A stretch of 64,000 nt of DNA from Streptomyces morookaense (GCF_013030945.1 NZ_JABBXF010000008.1:186001-250000); one strand, 5' to 3'; shown: positions 1 through 9,689, counted from the first letter of the stretch. The notes: a model not told the origin generated them from the sequence alone. Program-made: numbers and translations.

Positions 1-1384
1 TGCGCCGTGCCTCCGCGTCCTCGCCTTCCAGGTGCGGGACTTCGGCCAGCGCCGTGCGGTACAGGTCGGCCTGGTACTCCGCGAGGTCGATCCCGTCGAC
101 GAACCAGGGGTGGAACAGATTGCGCGGGTCGAGGCCGCGGTGGGCGCCCAGCTTCAGCCAGGGGAACGTCTCGGCGCTGCGGGCCCCCGGGTCGGAGAAC
201 CACAGGTAGCCGCCGAAGACCTCGTCGGCGCCCTCGCCGGACAGCGCCACGGTGGCGTGCTCGCGCACGGCGGCGAAGAGCAGGTACAGGGAGACGTCCA
301 GGTCGGCGAAGTTGAACGGCAGGTCCCAGGCGCCGAGGACGGCCTGCCGGACGGCGGGGTCCAGCAGCCGGGCCCGGTCGAGGACGATCGCGTGGTGGTC
401 GCTGCCGACGTGCCGGGCGACTTCGAGGGCGTACGGGCCGTCCGGGGTCGGACGGATGGCGTCGGCCTGGAAGTTCTCGGTGTGGCCCGTGAAATCGACC
501 GAGAAGGTGGACAGTTGGGATCCGGACGCCGCACGGGTGCGTGCCGCCAGCGCCGTGACCGTGCTCGAGTCCAGGCCGCCGGACAGGAGCGAGACCAGCG
601 GCACGTCCGCGACCATCTGGCGCGGCACGATGTCGTCGAGCAGGTCGCGGACGGTGGCGATGGTGGTGCGCAGGTCGTCGGTGTGCGGCCGGGACTCCAG
701 GGCCCAGTAGCGCTCCTCGCGGATGCCGTCGCGGCCGACGCGCACCAGGTGTCCGGGCTTGACCTCGTGCATGCCGCGGAAGGGCACGCGTCCGGGGGTG
801 CGCAGGAACAGCAGCGCGTCGCACAGCTCCTCGGCCCCCGCGGCGGCCTGCGCCAGCGGGTTGGCGAGGATCGCCTTGGGCTCGGAGCCGAAGAGCACGC
901 CGCCCGGGGTGGGGTGGTAGAAGAGGGGTTTGACGCCCAACCGGTCCCGTATCAGGAGGAGTTCCTCACGGGCGGTGTCCCAGAGGGCGATGGCGTACAT
1001 GCCGTTGAGGCGGTGGACGAACTCCGCGCCCCATTCCAGGTAGGCGCGCAGGGCGACCTCGGTGTCGCTGCGGGTGGTGAACCGGTGGCCCAGCAGGACC
1101 AGTTCCTCGCGCAGTTCGCGGAAGTTGTAGATCTCGCCGCCGTAGGAGATCACGGCCCGGGGCAGGCCGTCGCGCGGGCCGGGCTCGGGGGTGCGCATCG
1201 GCTGTGTGCCGTGCTCCAGGTCGATGATCGCGAGGCGCCGGTGGCCGAGGGCGGCGTGGGTATCGAGCCAGGTGCCGCCCGCGTCGGGGCCCCGGGCGAT
1301 CAGGGTCCGGGTCATGGCCTCGACGGCCGGGGCCTCATGGGCGAGGTCGCGGGTGAAGTCCACCCATCCGGTGATGCCGCACAT
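1..1384 (-). CDS. asnB: Asparagine synthetase (glutamine-hydrolysing) family amidotransferase, C-terminus outside window
   Basis: Reading from position 1384 on the minus strand, the protein begins MCGITGWVDF, so Cys2 is the nucleophile of a class II glutaminase domain. The glutaminase continues with the RGPDAGG, HRRLAIIDL and SYGGEIYNFRELR blocks. The ATP-pyrophosphatase synthetase domain follows, with the P-loop LVSLLSGGLDSS and the downstream SGEGADEVFGGY block. The gene runs off the left edge, so the C-terminus is not visible. It starts one base after the stop of the PvcC-like gene and is almost certainly cotranscribed with the isonitrile genes. The family transfers glutamine-derived ammonia to an activated carboxylate. 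In this context it could amidate a pathway intermediate rather than aspartate; that is inference. Confidence 0.9.
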   Translation of the reverse strand, partial: MCGITGWVDFTRDLAHEAPAVEAMTRTLIARGPDAGGTWLDTHAALGHRRLAIIDLEHGTQPMRTPEPGPRDGLPRAVISYGGEIYNFRELREELVLLGHRFTTRSDTEVALRAYLEWGAEFVHRLNGMYAIALWDTAREELLLIRDRLGVKPLFYHPTPGGVLFGSEPKAILANPLAQAAAGAEELCDALLFLRTPGRVPFRGMHEVKPGHLVRVGRDGIREERYWALESRPHTDDLRTTIATVRDLLDDIVPRQMVADVPLVSLLSGGLDSSTVTALAARTRAASGSQLSTFSVDFTGHTENFQADAIRPTPDGPYALEVARHVGSDHHAIVLDRARLLDPAVRQAVLGAWDLPFNFADLDVSLYLLFAAVREHATVALSGEGADEVFGGYLWFSDPGARSAETFPWLKLGAHRGLDPRNLFHPWFVDGIDLAEYQADLYRTALAEVPHLEGEDAEARR

Positions 1385-1385
1385 G

Positions 1386-2909
1386 TCAGTTGCCTCCGCT
1401 TCCCGGCAGGCCGGCCCGGTCGAGCCAGGGGCCGCGGCGCCAGCCGTCGATGTCGTAGTCGTCGAGGCAGTCCTGCACCATGGCCTCGTAGCGGGCGAGG
1501 CTGCCGCGCCGGGTCGCCCACCGCAGCGCGTCCAGCCGTACCTGCTCGCCGTTGCCGGAGTAGTTGCGCTCGTACAGTTCGTGCCGGCCGCCGAACTCGG
1601 TGCCGATGGCGTCCCAGACCAGCTTGAGCAGCTTGATCCGGTCGACGGCGCTGGAGTCGGAGCCGCGGTAGAAGCGGTCGATGAGCGGCCGCAGTTCGGG
1701 GTTGGCGAGGTCGCGGCCGCTGGACGGCACGGCGAGGGGCGCGCCGCCGAGGGTGGTCTCGAACAGTTCGTGGACCCGGTCCCACACCTGCGCGTTGTAC
1801 ATCCGCATCGCGGAGGCGTGCTCCAGGCGCGGTACGACGGTGCCTCCGCTGCCGGGCTCGGGGTCGTACGCCATGGCCGAGGTGAGGGCCCACACCATGT
1901 CCCGCATGGTGATCAGCTCGCCGACGGCGGCCTGCACGCCGCGGAACTCGTCGGTGCCGTTGGCCTTGGTGCCGCGGGAGAGCAGCCCGGCCATCAGCTC
2001 CAGTTTGACGCTCAGCCGGGTGCCGGACTGGAAGTTGTAGAGGTTGGGGAAGCCGGAGGTGGCGTAGAAGCCGGTCGCGCGCGGGATGTCGCGGTGGACG
2101 AGGACGTCCTCCCAGGGGATCAGGGCCTCGTCGAGCAGCAGCACGCTGTCGTTCTCGTCGAACCGGCTGCTCAGCGGGTAGTCGAACGCGTCGCCCTGCC
2201 CGTAGGGGGTGCGGCAGACGAGCTTCACGCCGGGGTTGTCCATACGGACGAAGAAGACGAGCGCGAAGGCCTCCGCCTTCCCGGGCGCGAGGGCGGCCGA
2301 GCCGACCGGGGCGACGAACCCCGCATTGGTGATGGCGGATCCGGTCGCCAGCATCTTGGCCCCGCTGACCACCACGCCGGCGTCCGTCTCGCGCACGGCG
2401 TGCACGAAGACGTCCTCCATGTCGTGGATCGCCTGCTTGCGGTCGACCGGCGGGTTGATGATGACGTGGTTGAGGTACAGCGCCTTGCTCGCGAACTCGC
2501 GGTACCACGCGGTGGCGTTGGCGGCGTACGGGCCGTAGTAGTCGGCGTTGACGCCGAGGCCGGCCATGAACGACGCCTTGTACTCGGGGGTGCGCCCGAG
2601 GAACCCGTACCCCATCCGCGCCCAGGTGGCGATCGCCTCGCGGGCCTCGACGAGCTCGGCCGCCGAGCGGCTGGGCTTGAAGAACTTGTGGGTACGGATG
2701 CCGGTGTCCGCGTCGACACCGGTGAGCACGTCGGCGGTGGCCGGGTCGTGCAGGGCGTCGTACAAACGGGCCACGGACAGCGCGGAGTTGCGGAAGGCGG
2801 GGTGGGTGGTGACGTCCTTGACGCGCTCGCCGTTCAGATACACCTGACGGCCGTCGCGCAGGCTCTCCAGGTAGGCGTCACCGGTCATGAGGTCGTTGGT
2901 CGCAGTCAT
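1386..2909 (-). CDS. HpaB/PvcC-like FADH2-dependent aromatic hydroxylase
   Basis: A 507-residue protein of the 4-hydroxyphenylacetate 3-monooxygenase large-subunit family, of normal length. It shows the N-terminal TGDAYLESLRDGR(Q)VYLNGERV block and the acyl-CoA-dehydrogenase-like core (FPNLYNFQSGTR, and YNAQVWDRVHELFETTLGG). These two-component enzymes ortho-hydroxylate phenols using FADH2 from a separate reductase; no reductase gene is seen nearby. Its start overlaps the stop of the dioxygenase gene by 4 bp (ATGA), so translation is probably coupled. In Pseudomonas aeruginosa pvcABCD the third gene is a member of this family, and here it occupies the same place after PvcA- and PvcB-like genes. 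The likely role is hydroxylation of a tyrosine-derived isonitrile to a catechol (inference). Confidence 0.88.
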   Translation of the reverse strand: MTATNDLMTGDAYLESLRDGRQVYLNGERVKDVTTHPAFRNSALSVARLYDALHDPATADVLTGVDADTGIRTHKFFKPSRSAAELVEAREAIATWARMGYGFLGRTPEYKASFMAGLGVNADYYGPYAANATAWYREFASKALYLNHVIINPPVDRKQAIHDMEDVFVHAVRETDAGVVVSGAKMLATGSAITNAGFVAPVGSAALAPGKAEAFALVFFVRMDNPGVKLVCRTPYGQGDAFDYPLSSRFDENDSVLLLDEALIPWEDVLVHRDIPRATGFYATSGFPNLYNFQSGTRLSVKLELMAGLLSRGTKANGTDEFRGVQAAVGELITMRDMVWALTSAMAYDPEPGSGGTVVPRLEHASAMRMYNAQVWDRVHELFETTLGGAPLAVPSSGRDLANPELRPLIDRFYRGSDSSAVDRIKLLKLVWDAIGTEFGGRHELYERNYSGNGEQVRLDALRWATRRGSLARYEAMVQDCLDDYDIDGWRRGPWLDRAGLPGSGGN

Positions 2910-3724
2910 CGGACCAGTCCCGGGTTGTCGAGGGCGGGGGTGCCGAGCACCTGGACGCGGCGCAGGTGCCGTGGGGCGCCGCTGGTGAAGGCGTTGCGGC
3001 CGTGCAGGAGCGTGTAGTTGTCGGTGATGACGACGTCACCGGTCTGCCAGGAGTGGGCGTAGAGGTGCGCGGGGTCGTAGAGCGCGGCACGCAAACCGGC
3101 GTGGAATGCGGGGAGTTCGGCATCCGGCAGGCCGCTGAAGGTCAGGTCCGGGTGGTTGACGAAACCGGCGTCGTCGGCGGCGGTGGGCTCGTTGTAGCGG
3201 ATGACCGGGGTACCGGTGACAGGGTGGGCGTCGACGACGGGCGAGACGGTGACGCTGTCGTAGTACTCCATTTTCCGCTGGTAGGTGCCGGTGACCTCGG
3301 CCCAGCGGGCGACCGTCTCCGGGTCGGTGTTCTCCAGCACGGCGGCGGTCTGCGAGAAGGTGGTCTCGCCGCCGTTGCCGGGGCCGGGTGCGTGGACGCA
3401 CTGGAACACCTGGAACTCGGGGATCTGTTCGCGGTACATGCCGTCCCAGTGCATGGGCATGTGGCTGTGGTCGAAGATGTGGTCCTCGGGCTTCTCCTGC
3501 TCGACGAGTTCGAGCACGGTCCCGAACGGCCAGACGCTGAGCTCGCCGAAGCCTTCGCAGTAGGCGGAGAGTTCGTCGGCGGTGCGGAAGACGTCGAACC
3601 CGCGGAGGAGCACGAGGTGATGCTCCCGGACGAGGTCGCGCAGGGCGGGAACGTCGAGGTCGGTGATGTTCTCTCCGGACGCCTGTATGGCAAGCCCGAA
3701 GGGCGAAATGGGGGTGGTGTTCAT
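2906..3724 (-). CDS. PvcB/IsnB-like Fe(II)/2-oxoglutarate-dependent oxygenase (TauD family)
   Basis: A 272-residue TauD-family protein. The facial triad is visible as H92-x-D94 in MPMHWDGMY and H241 in LLHGRNAF, with candidate 2-oxoglutarate-binding arginines near 254-256. The ATG at 3724 is chosen because AGGAGA lies just upstream; an in-frame extension further upstream would run into an intergenic repeat. The gene lies directly downstream of the isonitrile synthase gene and upstream of the HpaB-like gene. PvcB/IsnB enzymes desaturate or oxidatively decarboxylate the amino-acid isonitrile made by PvcA. The family is clear; the choice between decarboxylation and desaturation cannot be read from sequence alone. 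Confidence 0.88.
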   Translation of the reverse strand: MNTTPISPFGLAIQASGENITDLDVPALRDLVREHHLVLLRGFDVFRTADELSAYCEGFGELSVWPFGTVLELVEQEKPEDHIFDHSHMPMHWDGMYREQIPEFQVFQCVHAPGPGNGGETTFSQTAAVLENTDPETVARWAEVTGTYQRKMEYYDSVTVSPVVDAHPVTGTPVIRYNEPTAADDAGFVNHPDLTFSGLPDAELPAFHAGLRAALYDPAHLYAHSWQTGDVVITDNYTLLHGRNAFTSGAPRHLRRVQVLGTPALDNPGLVR

Positions 3725-3751
3725 GGGGTTCTCCTGTGATTGCGGTACTCC

Positions 3752-3804
3752 CGCCCCGTCAGGGGCGCGGGGAACTGCGCGACCAGCCACAGCCGGCCCG
3801 CAGC
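3752..3804 (+). repeat. Streptomyces-type hairpin repeat, copy 1
   Basis: CGCCCC-GTCA-GGGGCG hairpin followed by a conserved tail GGGGAACTGCGCGACCAGCC. A second copy in the same orientation lies at 4838-4893, and a third in reverse orientation near 40931-40965. It lies in the 82-bp gap between the PvcA- and PvcB-like genes. From memory, this element is widespread in Streptomyces intergenic regions. The hairpin may act in mRNA processing or partial termination (inference). Confidence 0.8.
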
Positions 3805-3806
3805 TG

Positions 3807-4748
3807 CTAGAGCACGTAGTGAGTGGCGCGCCCACCGACGAACACGGCCCGGGCGCCGGCCCGCTCGGCCTCGGCCCGTTTCATGAGCGTGTAACCCCCG
3901 TCACGCTCGACGGCGACGGAATGCCACGGCGTGAGCCAGGCGTCCGGCGTATCACCGAGCAGAATGCCGATCTTCTCCGTGCTACACGGCTGCGGGTGAA
4001 TCGACAGCCGAATGGCCGAGGGGAAGAGCCGGCCCAGCAGATCCCCCCAGGCCCTGCTGCGCTGAATGACCCGGTAGGCAAGGTCTCGGCACCGGCGCTG
4101 CAATGCGGACCGCGTCCCCGTGTAATCCGGACCGGAAAGGTCCTCCAGCATGAACCGCGTGATACCGCGGTACATGGCGAGCGGTGCGCCACCGGCGCGC
4201 ACCTCGGCGCGGAGTTCGTCGAGCGACGGGGCCCAGGCCCCGGACAGCATGGTGCGCATCTCCTCGTGCCCGGCGCCGCTGTACACGTCGTCGAGGGTGA
4301 ACTGTTCGAGGTGGCCGGCACCGATCTCGCCGATCATGCGGTCGAGTTCGTGTGCGTAGGCGGTGACGTTCTCGTCGCTCACGCCGAGCAGGTCGTTGAA
4401 CACGCGCCCGTCGGAGCAGATGGTGATGGCCGCCCCGGGCGGATAGATATCGCCGATGCGCTCGCACAGTTCGTTCAGGAAGCGCAGGGCGAGTTCCTCG
4501 GCCAGGTCGGGCAGGGGGCCCAGGACCTTGGCCGGGTTGGGGGATTTCGTGGGGAAGGCGGGCAGCACGAAGTCGATGCGCCGCCCGTTCTCCATGGCGC
4601 TGCGGACCGTGTCCAGGTGGTGTCTGGCGCACCGCAGGCAGATTCTTCCGGTGCAGCCGCCGTCGCGCATTCTGCGCTGGTGCGCCAGGACCTCCCGGAT
4701 CACTTCCATGGAAACCAGCTCGATATCGGGTGCGGCGAGATCGGACAC
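3807..4748 (-). CDS. PvcA/IsnA/DIT1-family isonitrile (isocyanide) synthase
   Basis: A 313-residue protein with the characteristic pyoverdine/dityrosine (DIT1/PvcA) domain. It has DFVLPAFPTKSPNP near residues 59-72, then KVLGPLPDLAEELAL, ITICSDGRVFNDLLGV near 109-123 and a C-terminal STEKIGILLGD block. The family converts the amino group of tyrosine or tryptophan into an isonitrile using ribulose 5-phosphate as carbon donor. The GTG at 4748 is chosen because GGGAGG lies 4-5 bases upstream; an upstream in-frame extension would read through a repeat element. It is the first gene of a PvcA-PvcB-PvcC-AsnB series. The gene is bracketed by two copies of a 53-56-bp direct repeat. Substrate (Tyr or Trp) is not certain; the adjacent phenol hydroxylase favours tyrosine. 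Confidence 0.92.
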   Translation of the reverse strand: MSDLAAPDIELVSMEVIREVLAHQRRMRDGGCTGRICLRCARHHLDTVRSAMENGRRIDFVLPAFPTKSPNPAKVLGPLPDLAEELALRFLNELCERIGDIYPPGAAITICSDGRVFNDLLGVSDENVTAYAHELDRMIGEIGAGHLEQFTLDDVYSGAGHEEMRTMLSGAWAPSLDELRAEVRAGGAPLAMYRGITRFMLEDLSGPDYTGTRSALQRRCRDLAYRVIQRSRAWGDLLGRLFPSAIRLSIHPQPCSTEKIGILLGDTPDAWLTPWHSVAVERDGGYTLMKRAEAERAGARAVFVGGRATHYVL

Positions 4749-4837
4749 CGCGCCTCCCTTCGTGGACTGGTTCCCACCGTGCTCGGCGCGCGCATGAGAA
4801 ACGCACAAAGCATGCGCAGTTGTCCGGCGTCCTGATC

Positions 4838-4893
4838 GCGCCCCGTAAGGGGCGCGGGGAACTGCGCGACCAGCCACGACGAGCCCGCAGCCA
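4838..4893 (+). repeat. Streptomyces-type hairpin repeat, copy 2
   Basis: GCGCCCC-GTAA-GGGGCGC hairpin followed by the tail GGGGAACTGCGCGACCAGCC and then CGACGAGCCCGCAGC. It is nearly identical to copy 1 at 3752-3804 in the same orientation. It fills most of the gap between the SARP gene stop and the isonitrile synthase start, so it may attenuate or process a transcript coming from the SARP gene (inference). Confidence 0.8.
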
Positions 4894-4909
4894 ACGCACC
4901 GCAGAGCAC

Positions 4910-7849
4910 TCAGGCGCGCAGCGCCGGTCCCCCGAGCTCCCTTTGGGCGAGCCCCGCCCAGTAGGGCATGTGCAGCCCGCGGAACCCGGCCAGGGCCCGG
5001 TTGAAGTGGTCGGCGGCCGCGCCGAGGTCGCCGAGTGCGGTGTGGGCGCGGCCCAGCCAGTAGTCGGTGAAGGCGGCGCCGCGGCGTTCGCCGAGCTCGG
5101 TGAAGAGGGCGGCCGCGGCGCGGAGCGGGCCCAGTGCCCGGGCGGCGGCGGCCGGGCCGGGGCCGTGTTCGGCGTGTGCCCGGCCGAGGGTCATCAGGGC
5201 GTAGGCCTCGCCGGGGCGGTGCCGCACCTTGCGGAAGAGGGCGAGGGCGCGGTCGAGGTGGCCGGCGGCCCGGTCGGTGCGGCCGGCGGAGAGTTCGGCC
5301 CAGGCGAGCAGGTGCAGGATGTCGGCGAGGGCGAGCGGGTGTCCGAGGCGTTCGGCGGTCTCCAGGGCGGGTGCCAGGGTGTCGACGGCCTCGGCTCCGC
5401 GGCCCTGGCAGACGAGCGCGAAGGCGAGGCTGCGCAGGGCGGTGACGCGGCCGTGTTCGTCACCGAGCCGGCTCATCACGGCGGCCGCGGAGGCCGCGTC
5501 GTCGTGGGCGAGGTCCGCCATGCCCCGGTCGGCGACGGCGATGCTGCGGTGGATGCGCAGCCGGGCGGCGTGGTGGGCCTCCCCCAGCTCGTCCAACTGC
5601 CCGATGGCGGTGGCGTATCGGGGCAGGGCGTCGTCGACGCGGCCGCGGACGGCCGAGACGCGGGCGAGCGATCCCTGGGCGACCGCGGTGGCGACGGCGT
5701 CGCCGCCCGCTTCGGCGCAGGCGAGTGCGGCCCGTGCCACGTGTTCCCATTCGTCCCACCAGTTTCTTACGTGGCAGACGTCCTCCATGGCGGAGGCGAG
5801 GGCGGCGGCGTGTGTGCAGTATCCGGATTCGGCGGCGAATTCGGCCGCGGTGACGAGGTTGGTACGTTCCCCCTCCAGCCAGCCGACCAAGTCGCCTTCT
5901 CCCTGCGGGAGTTGGCCGCCCGTTCCACCGCGGATGAGCTGGTGGCCGGCGGCGCGGACCCGGGTGAGCCAGCCGTCCAGGAGCCGGGCCACCGCGGCCC
6001 GCCGGCCGGTCTCCGGTTCCTCGGCGAGGGCGCGTTCGGCGGCGTAGACGTGCAGCAGGTCGTGCATCCGGAAGCGCGGCTGGCCCTGGACGTCGATGCC
6101 CTCGACCTGGAGCAGGTTCGCGTCGAGCAGGACGTCCGTGGCGTCGTCCGTGTCGGGGGCGTCGAGCAGGGCGGCGAGGGCCCATCCGGGGAACTCGGGC
6201 GAGGGGAGCATGCCGACGGCGCGGAAGGCGCGGGCGGCGTCGGGGGCCAGGCCGTGGTAGCTGGCGGCGACGCTGGTGCGGACGGCGAGGTCGCCCACCG
6301 TGAGCTCCTCCAGCAGGGTCCGTTCGTCGGCGAGCCGGTCGGCCAGGCGCCGGATCCGCCAGTGCGGTCGGTTCGCGAGGCGTGCCGCGGTCACCCGCAG
6401 GGCCAGCGGCAGTCCGGCGCAGCTGGCCAGGATCCGTTCGGTCTCGGCCGGTTCGGCGGCGAGCCGCCGGGGGCCGACGATGCGCTGCAGCAGGTCCTGC
6501 GACTCGGTGTTGTCGAAGGGGTCGATGTCGATCAGTTCGGCGCCGGTGAGCCCGGTCAGCCGGGCCCGGCTGGTGACCAGGGCCGCGGAGCCCGGGGTGC
6601 CGGGCAGCAGCGGGCGGATCTGGGCCTCGTCGCGGGCGTCGTCGAGCAGGACCAGCACCTTGCGGCCGGACAGCAGCGAGCGGAACATCGCCGCGCGGTC
6701 CTCGGTCGTCTCCGGTATGGACGAGCCGGAGACGCCCAGGCCGAGCAGCAGGTCGGCGAGGATCGCACCCGCGTCGCGGTGGGGGCCGCGGGCGCCGTCC
6801 AGATGCAGGAAGAGCCGGCCGTCGGGGAAGGCGTCCCGCAACCGGTGGGCGAGCCGGGTGGCGAGGGTCGTCTTGCCGACGCCGGGCAGGCCGGTGAGGA
6901 CGACGACGGGCACGGCGCAGGGCGAGCCCGTCCGGAAGGGCGTGCCGGGCGGCGGGTCGAGCAGTCCGCGGGCTCTCGCCAGCACCTGATCCCGGCCGAC
7001 GAAGTCGGTTTCGTCCGCGGGGAGTTGGCTTCTTGACTGCCAGACGATTCCGGCGTTCACGGGCGGTGCGGGGTCGGGCGGGGCGCCCAGCGCGGGGTCC
7101 CGGGCCAGTACGGCGCGATGCAGGCGGCGGAGTTCGGGGCCGGGTTCGAGGCCGAGTTCGTCGCGCAGGACGGCGCGGGCGCGGGCGTAGGACTTGAGGG
7201 CGTCGCCCGGGCCGTGCCAGCGGTACTGAGCGACCATCAGGCGGGCCCACAGGGATTCCCGCAGCGGGTGGCGGGCCACTTCGGTGCGCAACAGGCCGGT
7301 CAGTTCACGGGGTTCGCCGAGGGCCAGCCGGGCCTCGGCGTAGTCCTCGAGAGCGGCGAGCCGTGCCTCTTCGAGGCGGGCGGCTTCGATGTGCAGGGCG
7401 TCGTGGTGGACGACTCCTTCGTAGGGGCCGCCGCGCCAGAGACCCAGGGCCTCCTGCAGGTCCTGTGCCGCGGCCCGGTGTTCCCCGGCGGCCAGGGCGG
7501 CGCGGCCCCGCGCGGCGAGTTCGTCGAACCGGTGCAGGTCCAGTTCGCCGGGGCGCAGATGCAGCCGGTAGCCGCCGTGGCCGAGGCTCAACCGGTCCTC
7601 TCCGGAGGCGGGGTTGAGCACTCGGCGCAGGACGGCGACGTAGCTGCGGACGTTGGCCCGGGCCGATGCCGGCGGGGCCGCTCCCCAGACCGCGTCGCTC
7701 AGCCGGTCCGCGGAGACCGGGGTTCCGGCGTGGACGAGCAGCATCGCGAGCAGGGTCCGCTGCTTGGGGCCGCCGAGCGGCAGGGCACGGCCGTCGGCGT
7801 GCGCCGCCAGGGGCCCCAGCACCTTGAACTCGACGCGCGGAAGCTCCAC
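4910..7849 (-). CDS. SARP-family regulator with NB-ARC ATPase and TPR domains (AfsR/RedD-like)
   Basis: About 979 residues. The N-terminal winged helix (EFKVLGPLAAHADGRALPLGGPKQRTLLAMLL) and bacterial transcriptional activation domain (DLHRFDELAARGR...LWRGGPYEGV) form a SARP. An NB-ARC ATPase follows, with Walker A LTGLPGVGKTTLA about residue 330 and Walker B KVLVLLDDARDE. The C-terminal third is TPR-rich (repeated LG-AYALMTLGRAH-like helices). The GTG at 7849 has AGAAGGG about 10 bases upstream and is preferred over an in-frame GTG 45 bp earlier. It sits between the cyclodipeptide operon and the isonitrile operon, on the same strand as both, and is the obvious candidate activator of one or both. 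No canonical SARP heptamer repeat was found. Confidence 0.92.
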   Translation of the reverse strand: MELPRVEFKVLGPLAAHADGRALPLGGPKQRTLLAMLLVHAGTPVSADRLSDAVWGAAPPASARANVRSYVAVLRRVLNPASGEDRLSLGHGGYRLHLRPGELDLHRFDELAARGRAALAAGEHRAAAQDLQEALGLWRGGPYEGVVHHDALHIEAARLEEARLAALEDYAEARLALGEPRELTGLLRTEVARHPLRESLWARLMVAQYRWHGPGDALKSYARARAVLRDELGLEPGPELRRLHRAVLARDPALGAPPDPAPPVNAGIVWQSRSQLPADETDFVGRDQVLARARGLLDPPPGTPFRTGSPCAVPVVVLTGLPGVGKTTLATRLAHRLRDAFPDGRLFLHLDGARGPHRDAGAILADLLLGLGVSGSSIPETTEDRAAMFRSLLSGRKVLVLLDDARDEAQIRPLLPGTPGSAALVTSRARLTGLTGAELIDIDPFDNTESQDLLQRIVGPRRLAAEPAETERILASCAGLPLALRVTAARLANRPHWRIRRLADRLADERTLLEELTVGDLAVRTSVAASYHGLAPDAARAFRAVGMLPSPEFPGWALAALLDAPDTDDATDVLLDANLLQVEGIDVQGQPRFRMHDLLHVYAAERALAEEPETGRRAAVARLLDGWLTRVRAAGHQLIRGGTGGQLPQGEGDLVGWLEGERTNLVTAAEFAAESGYCTHAAALASAMEDVCHVRNWWDEWEHVARAALACAEAGGDAVATAVAQGSLARVSAVRGRVDDALPRYATAIGQLDELGEAHHAARLRIHRSIAVADRGMADLAHDDAASAAAVMSRLGDEHGRVTALRSLAFALVCQGRGAEAVDTLAPALETAERLGHPLALADILHLLAWAELSAGRTDRAAGHLDRALALFRKVRHRPGEAYALMTLGRAHAEHGPGPAAAARALGPLRAAAALFTELGERRGAAFTDYWLGRAHTALGDLGAAADHFNRALAGFRGLHMPYWAGLAQRELGGPALRA

Positions 7850-8017
7850 CGCAGGACCGCCCTTCTCTGGCCGCACGGCAGGGAGCGTGCGCACTCTTTG
7901 CGTAAGGTTCGAACAACGACGAGTTCGACCCTACGGTCCGGGCGGCGGAAGGGTGCCCCGATGGATCGGTGGAGCTTGTGACGCCGGTGTGTCAACGCAC
8001 GGCCGGGCGGCTTTGTT

Positions 8018-8766
8018 TCACGCTGCGGTCGCTGTGGCGAGCGCCGCCTCGGACGGTTTCACGACGACGAATCCCTGGCCCGGTGCGGCGGCGAACCCCT
8101 CGGTATGTCCGGCGAGATGCTCGGAGATCGGCGTCCTCATGTGGTACAGGACCACCGAGGAGGAGACGCCGAAGATGGCGGGCGAGTCCACGAAGAGCGG
8201 GGCCTCGGCCTTGAGGTAGTCCAGTCCAGCCTGCATATGGGCGGCGGTGACGGTTCCGCCGGCGCCGGGGCGGTGCTCGACGATCTGCTGCACCATGGCC
8301 TCGCAGATCGGGGCGAATTCGGCATCCTCGTCGATGGCCCGGTCGGTCCGTTCCGTCACGGCCCGGTAGACGGGCAGGTCCATGAGCTCGGACAGGGCCC
8401 GCACCCGGAAGCGTGCGGCGTCCGGACCCAGCCGCTCCAGCGACCGCCGGATGCGGCGCCGGACGTCCTTGAGCGTGGTCCGCACCGATTTGGCGGCGCT
8501 CTCCGGGGTGCGCCCGTCGGCGACGAGCATCGAGTCGATATGGGTGTCGACGTACACGACGTCGATCTGCTCGAAGGCGTCGCCCGCCCATGACAGGAGG
8601 GCGGTGAGCCGGTCCTGGTTGAAATAGCTGTTGCCCGCGCTGATGCCGATGAGGGCGTGCTCGCCCCGCCGCCATAAGGTGCGGCAGCGTTCGCTGAGCG
8701 GCTCCGCCTCCATCACCAGGGCCGGGGACGGGGATTGGGCCGGGGACTGTGTAAAGACACCCTCCG

Positions 8767-8770
<4 letters not shown>
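8018..8770 (-). CDS. tRNA-dependent cyclodipeptide synthase (AlbC-like, NYH subfamily)
   Basis: A 250-residue cyclodipeptide synthase. The catalytic serine is S44 in LIGISAGNSYF. Y185 and E189 in DYLKAEAPLF have exactly the spacing from the serine that Y178 and E182 have from S37 in AlbC. N47, Y209 and H210 match the signature of the NYH subfamily. These enzymes divert two aminoacyl-tRNAs into a diketopiperazine. The ATG at 8770 overlaps the stop of the upstream oxidase B gene (ATGA). Codon 32 (Leu; 8675-8677) is a TTA, read by the bldA tRNA in Streptomyces, so expression is probably development-dependent. The product is likely an aromatic or hydrophobic cyclodipeptide, but pocket specificity was not assigned. 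Confidence 0.93.
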
Positions 8771-9634
<864 letters not shown>

Positions 9635-9642
9635 TCAGGTAT

Positions 9643-9679
9643 CACATGCGGCACAGGCGCCCCATGTGTATCGCACATG
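9643..9679. promoter_or_regulatory. Candidate operator upstream of the AlbA-like gene (CACATG repeats)
   Basis: CATGTG-TATCG-CACATG is a perfect 6-bp inverted repeat with a 5-bp spacer (9663-9679). An additional GTATCACATG copy starts at 9639, giving three CACATG half-sites within 40 bp of the operon start. This suggests a dimeric regulator binding site; the regulator is unknown. Confidence 0.45.
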
Positions 9680-9689
9680 AGCAAGGCCA

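Noticed and set aside
7895..7930. Direct repeat TCGAAC-N10-TCGAAC upstream of the SARP gene, considered as a SARP box
   Set aside because: The 16-bp spacing does not fit the 11- or 22-bp periodicity of SARP heptamer repeats, and one copy lies in the palindrome GTTCGAAC.
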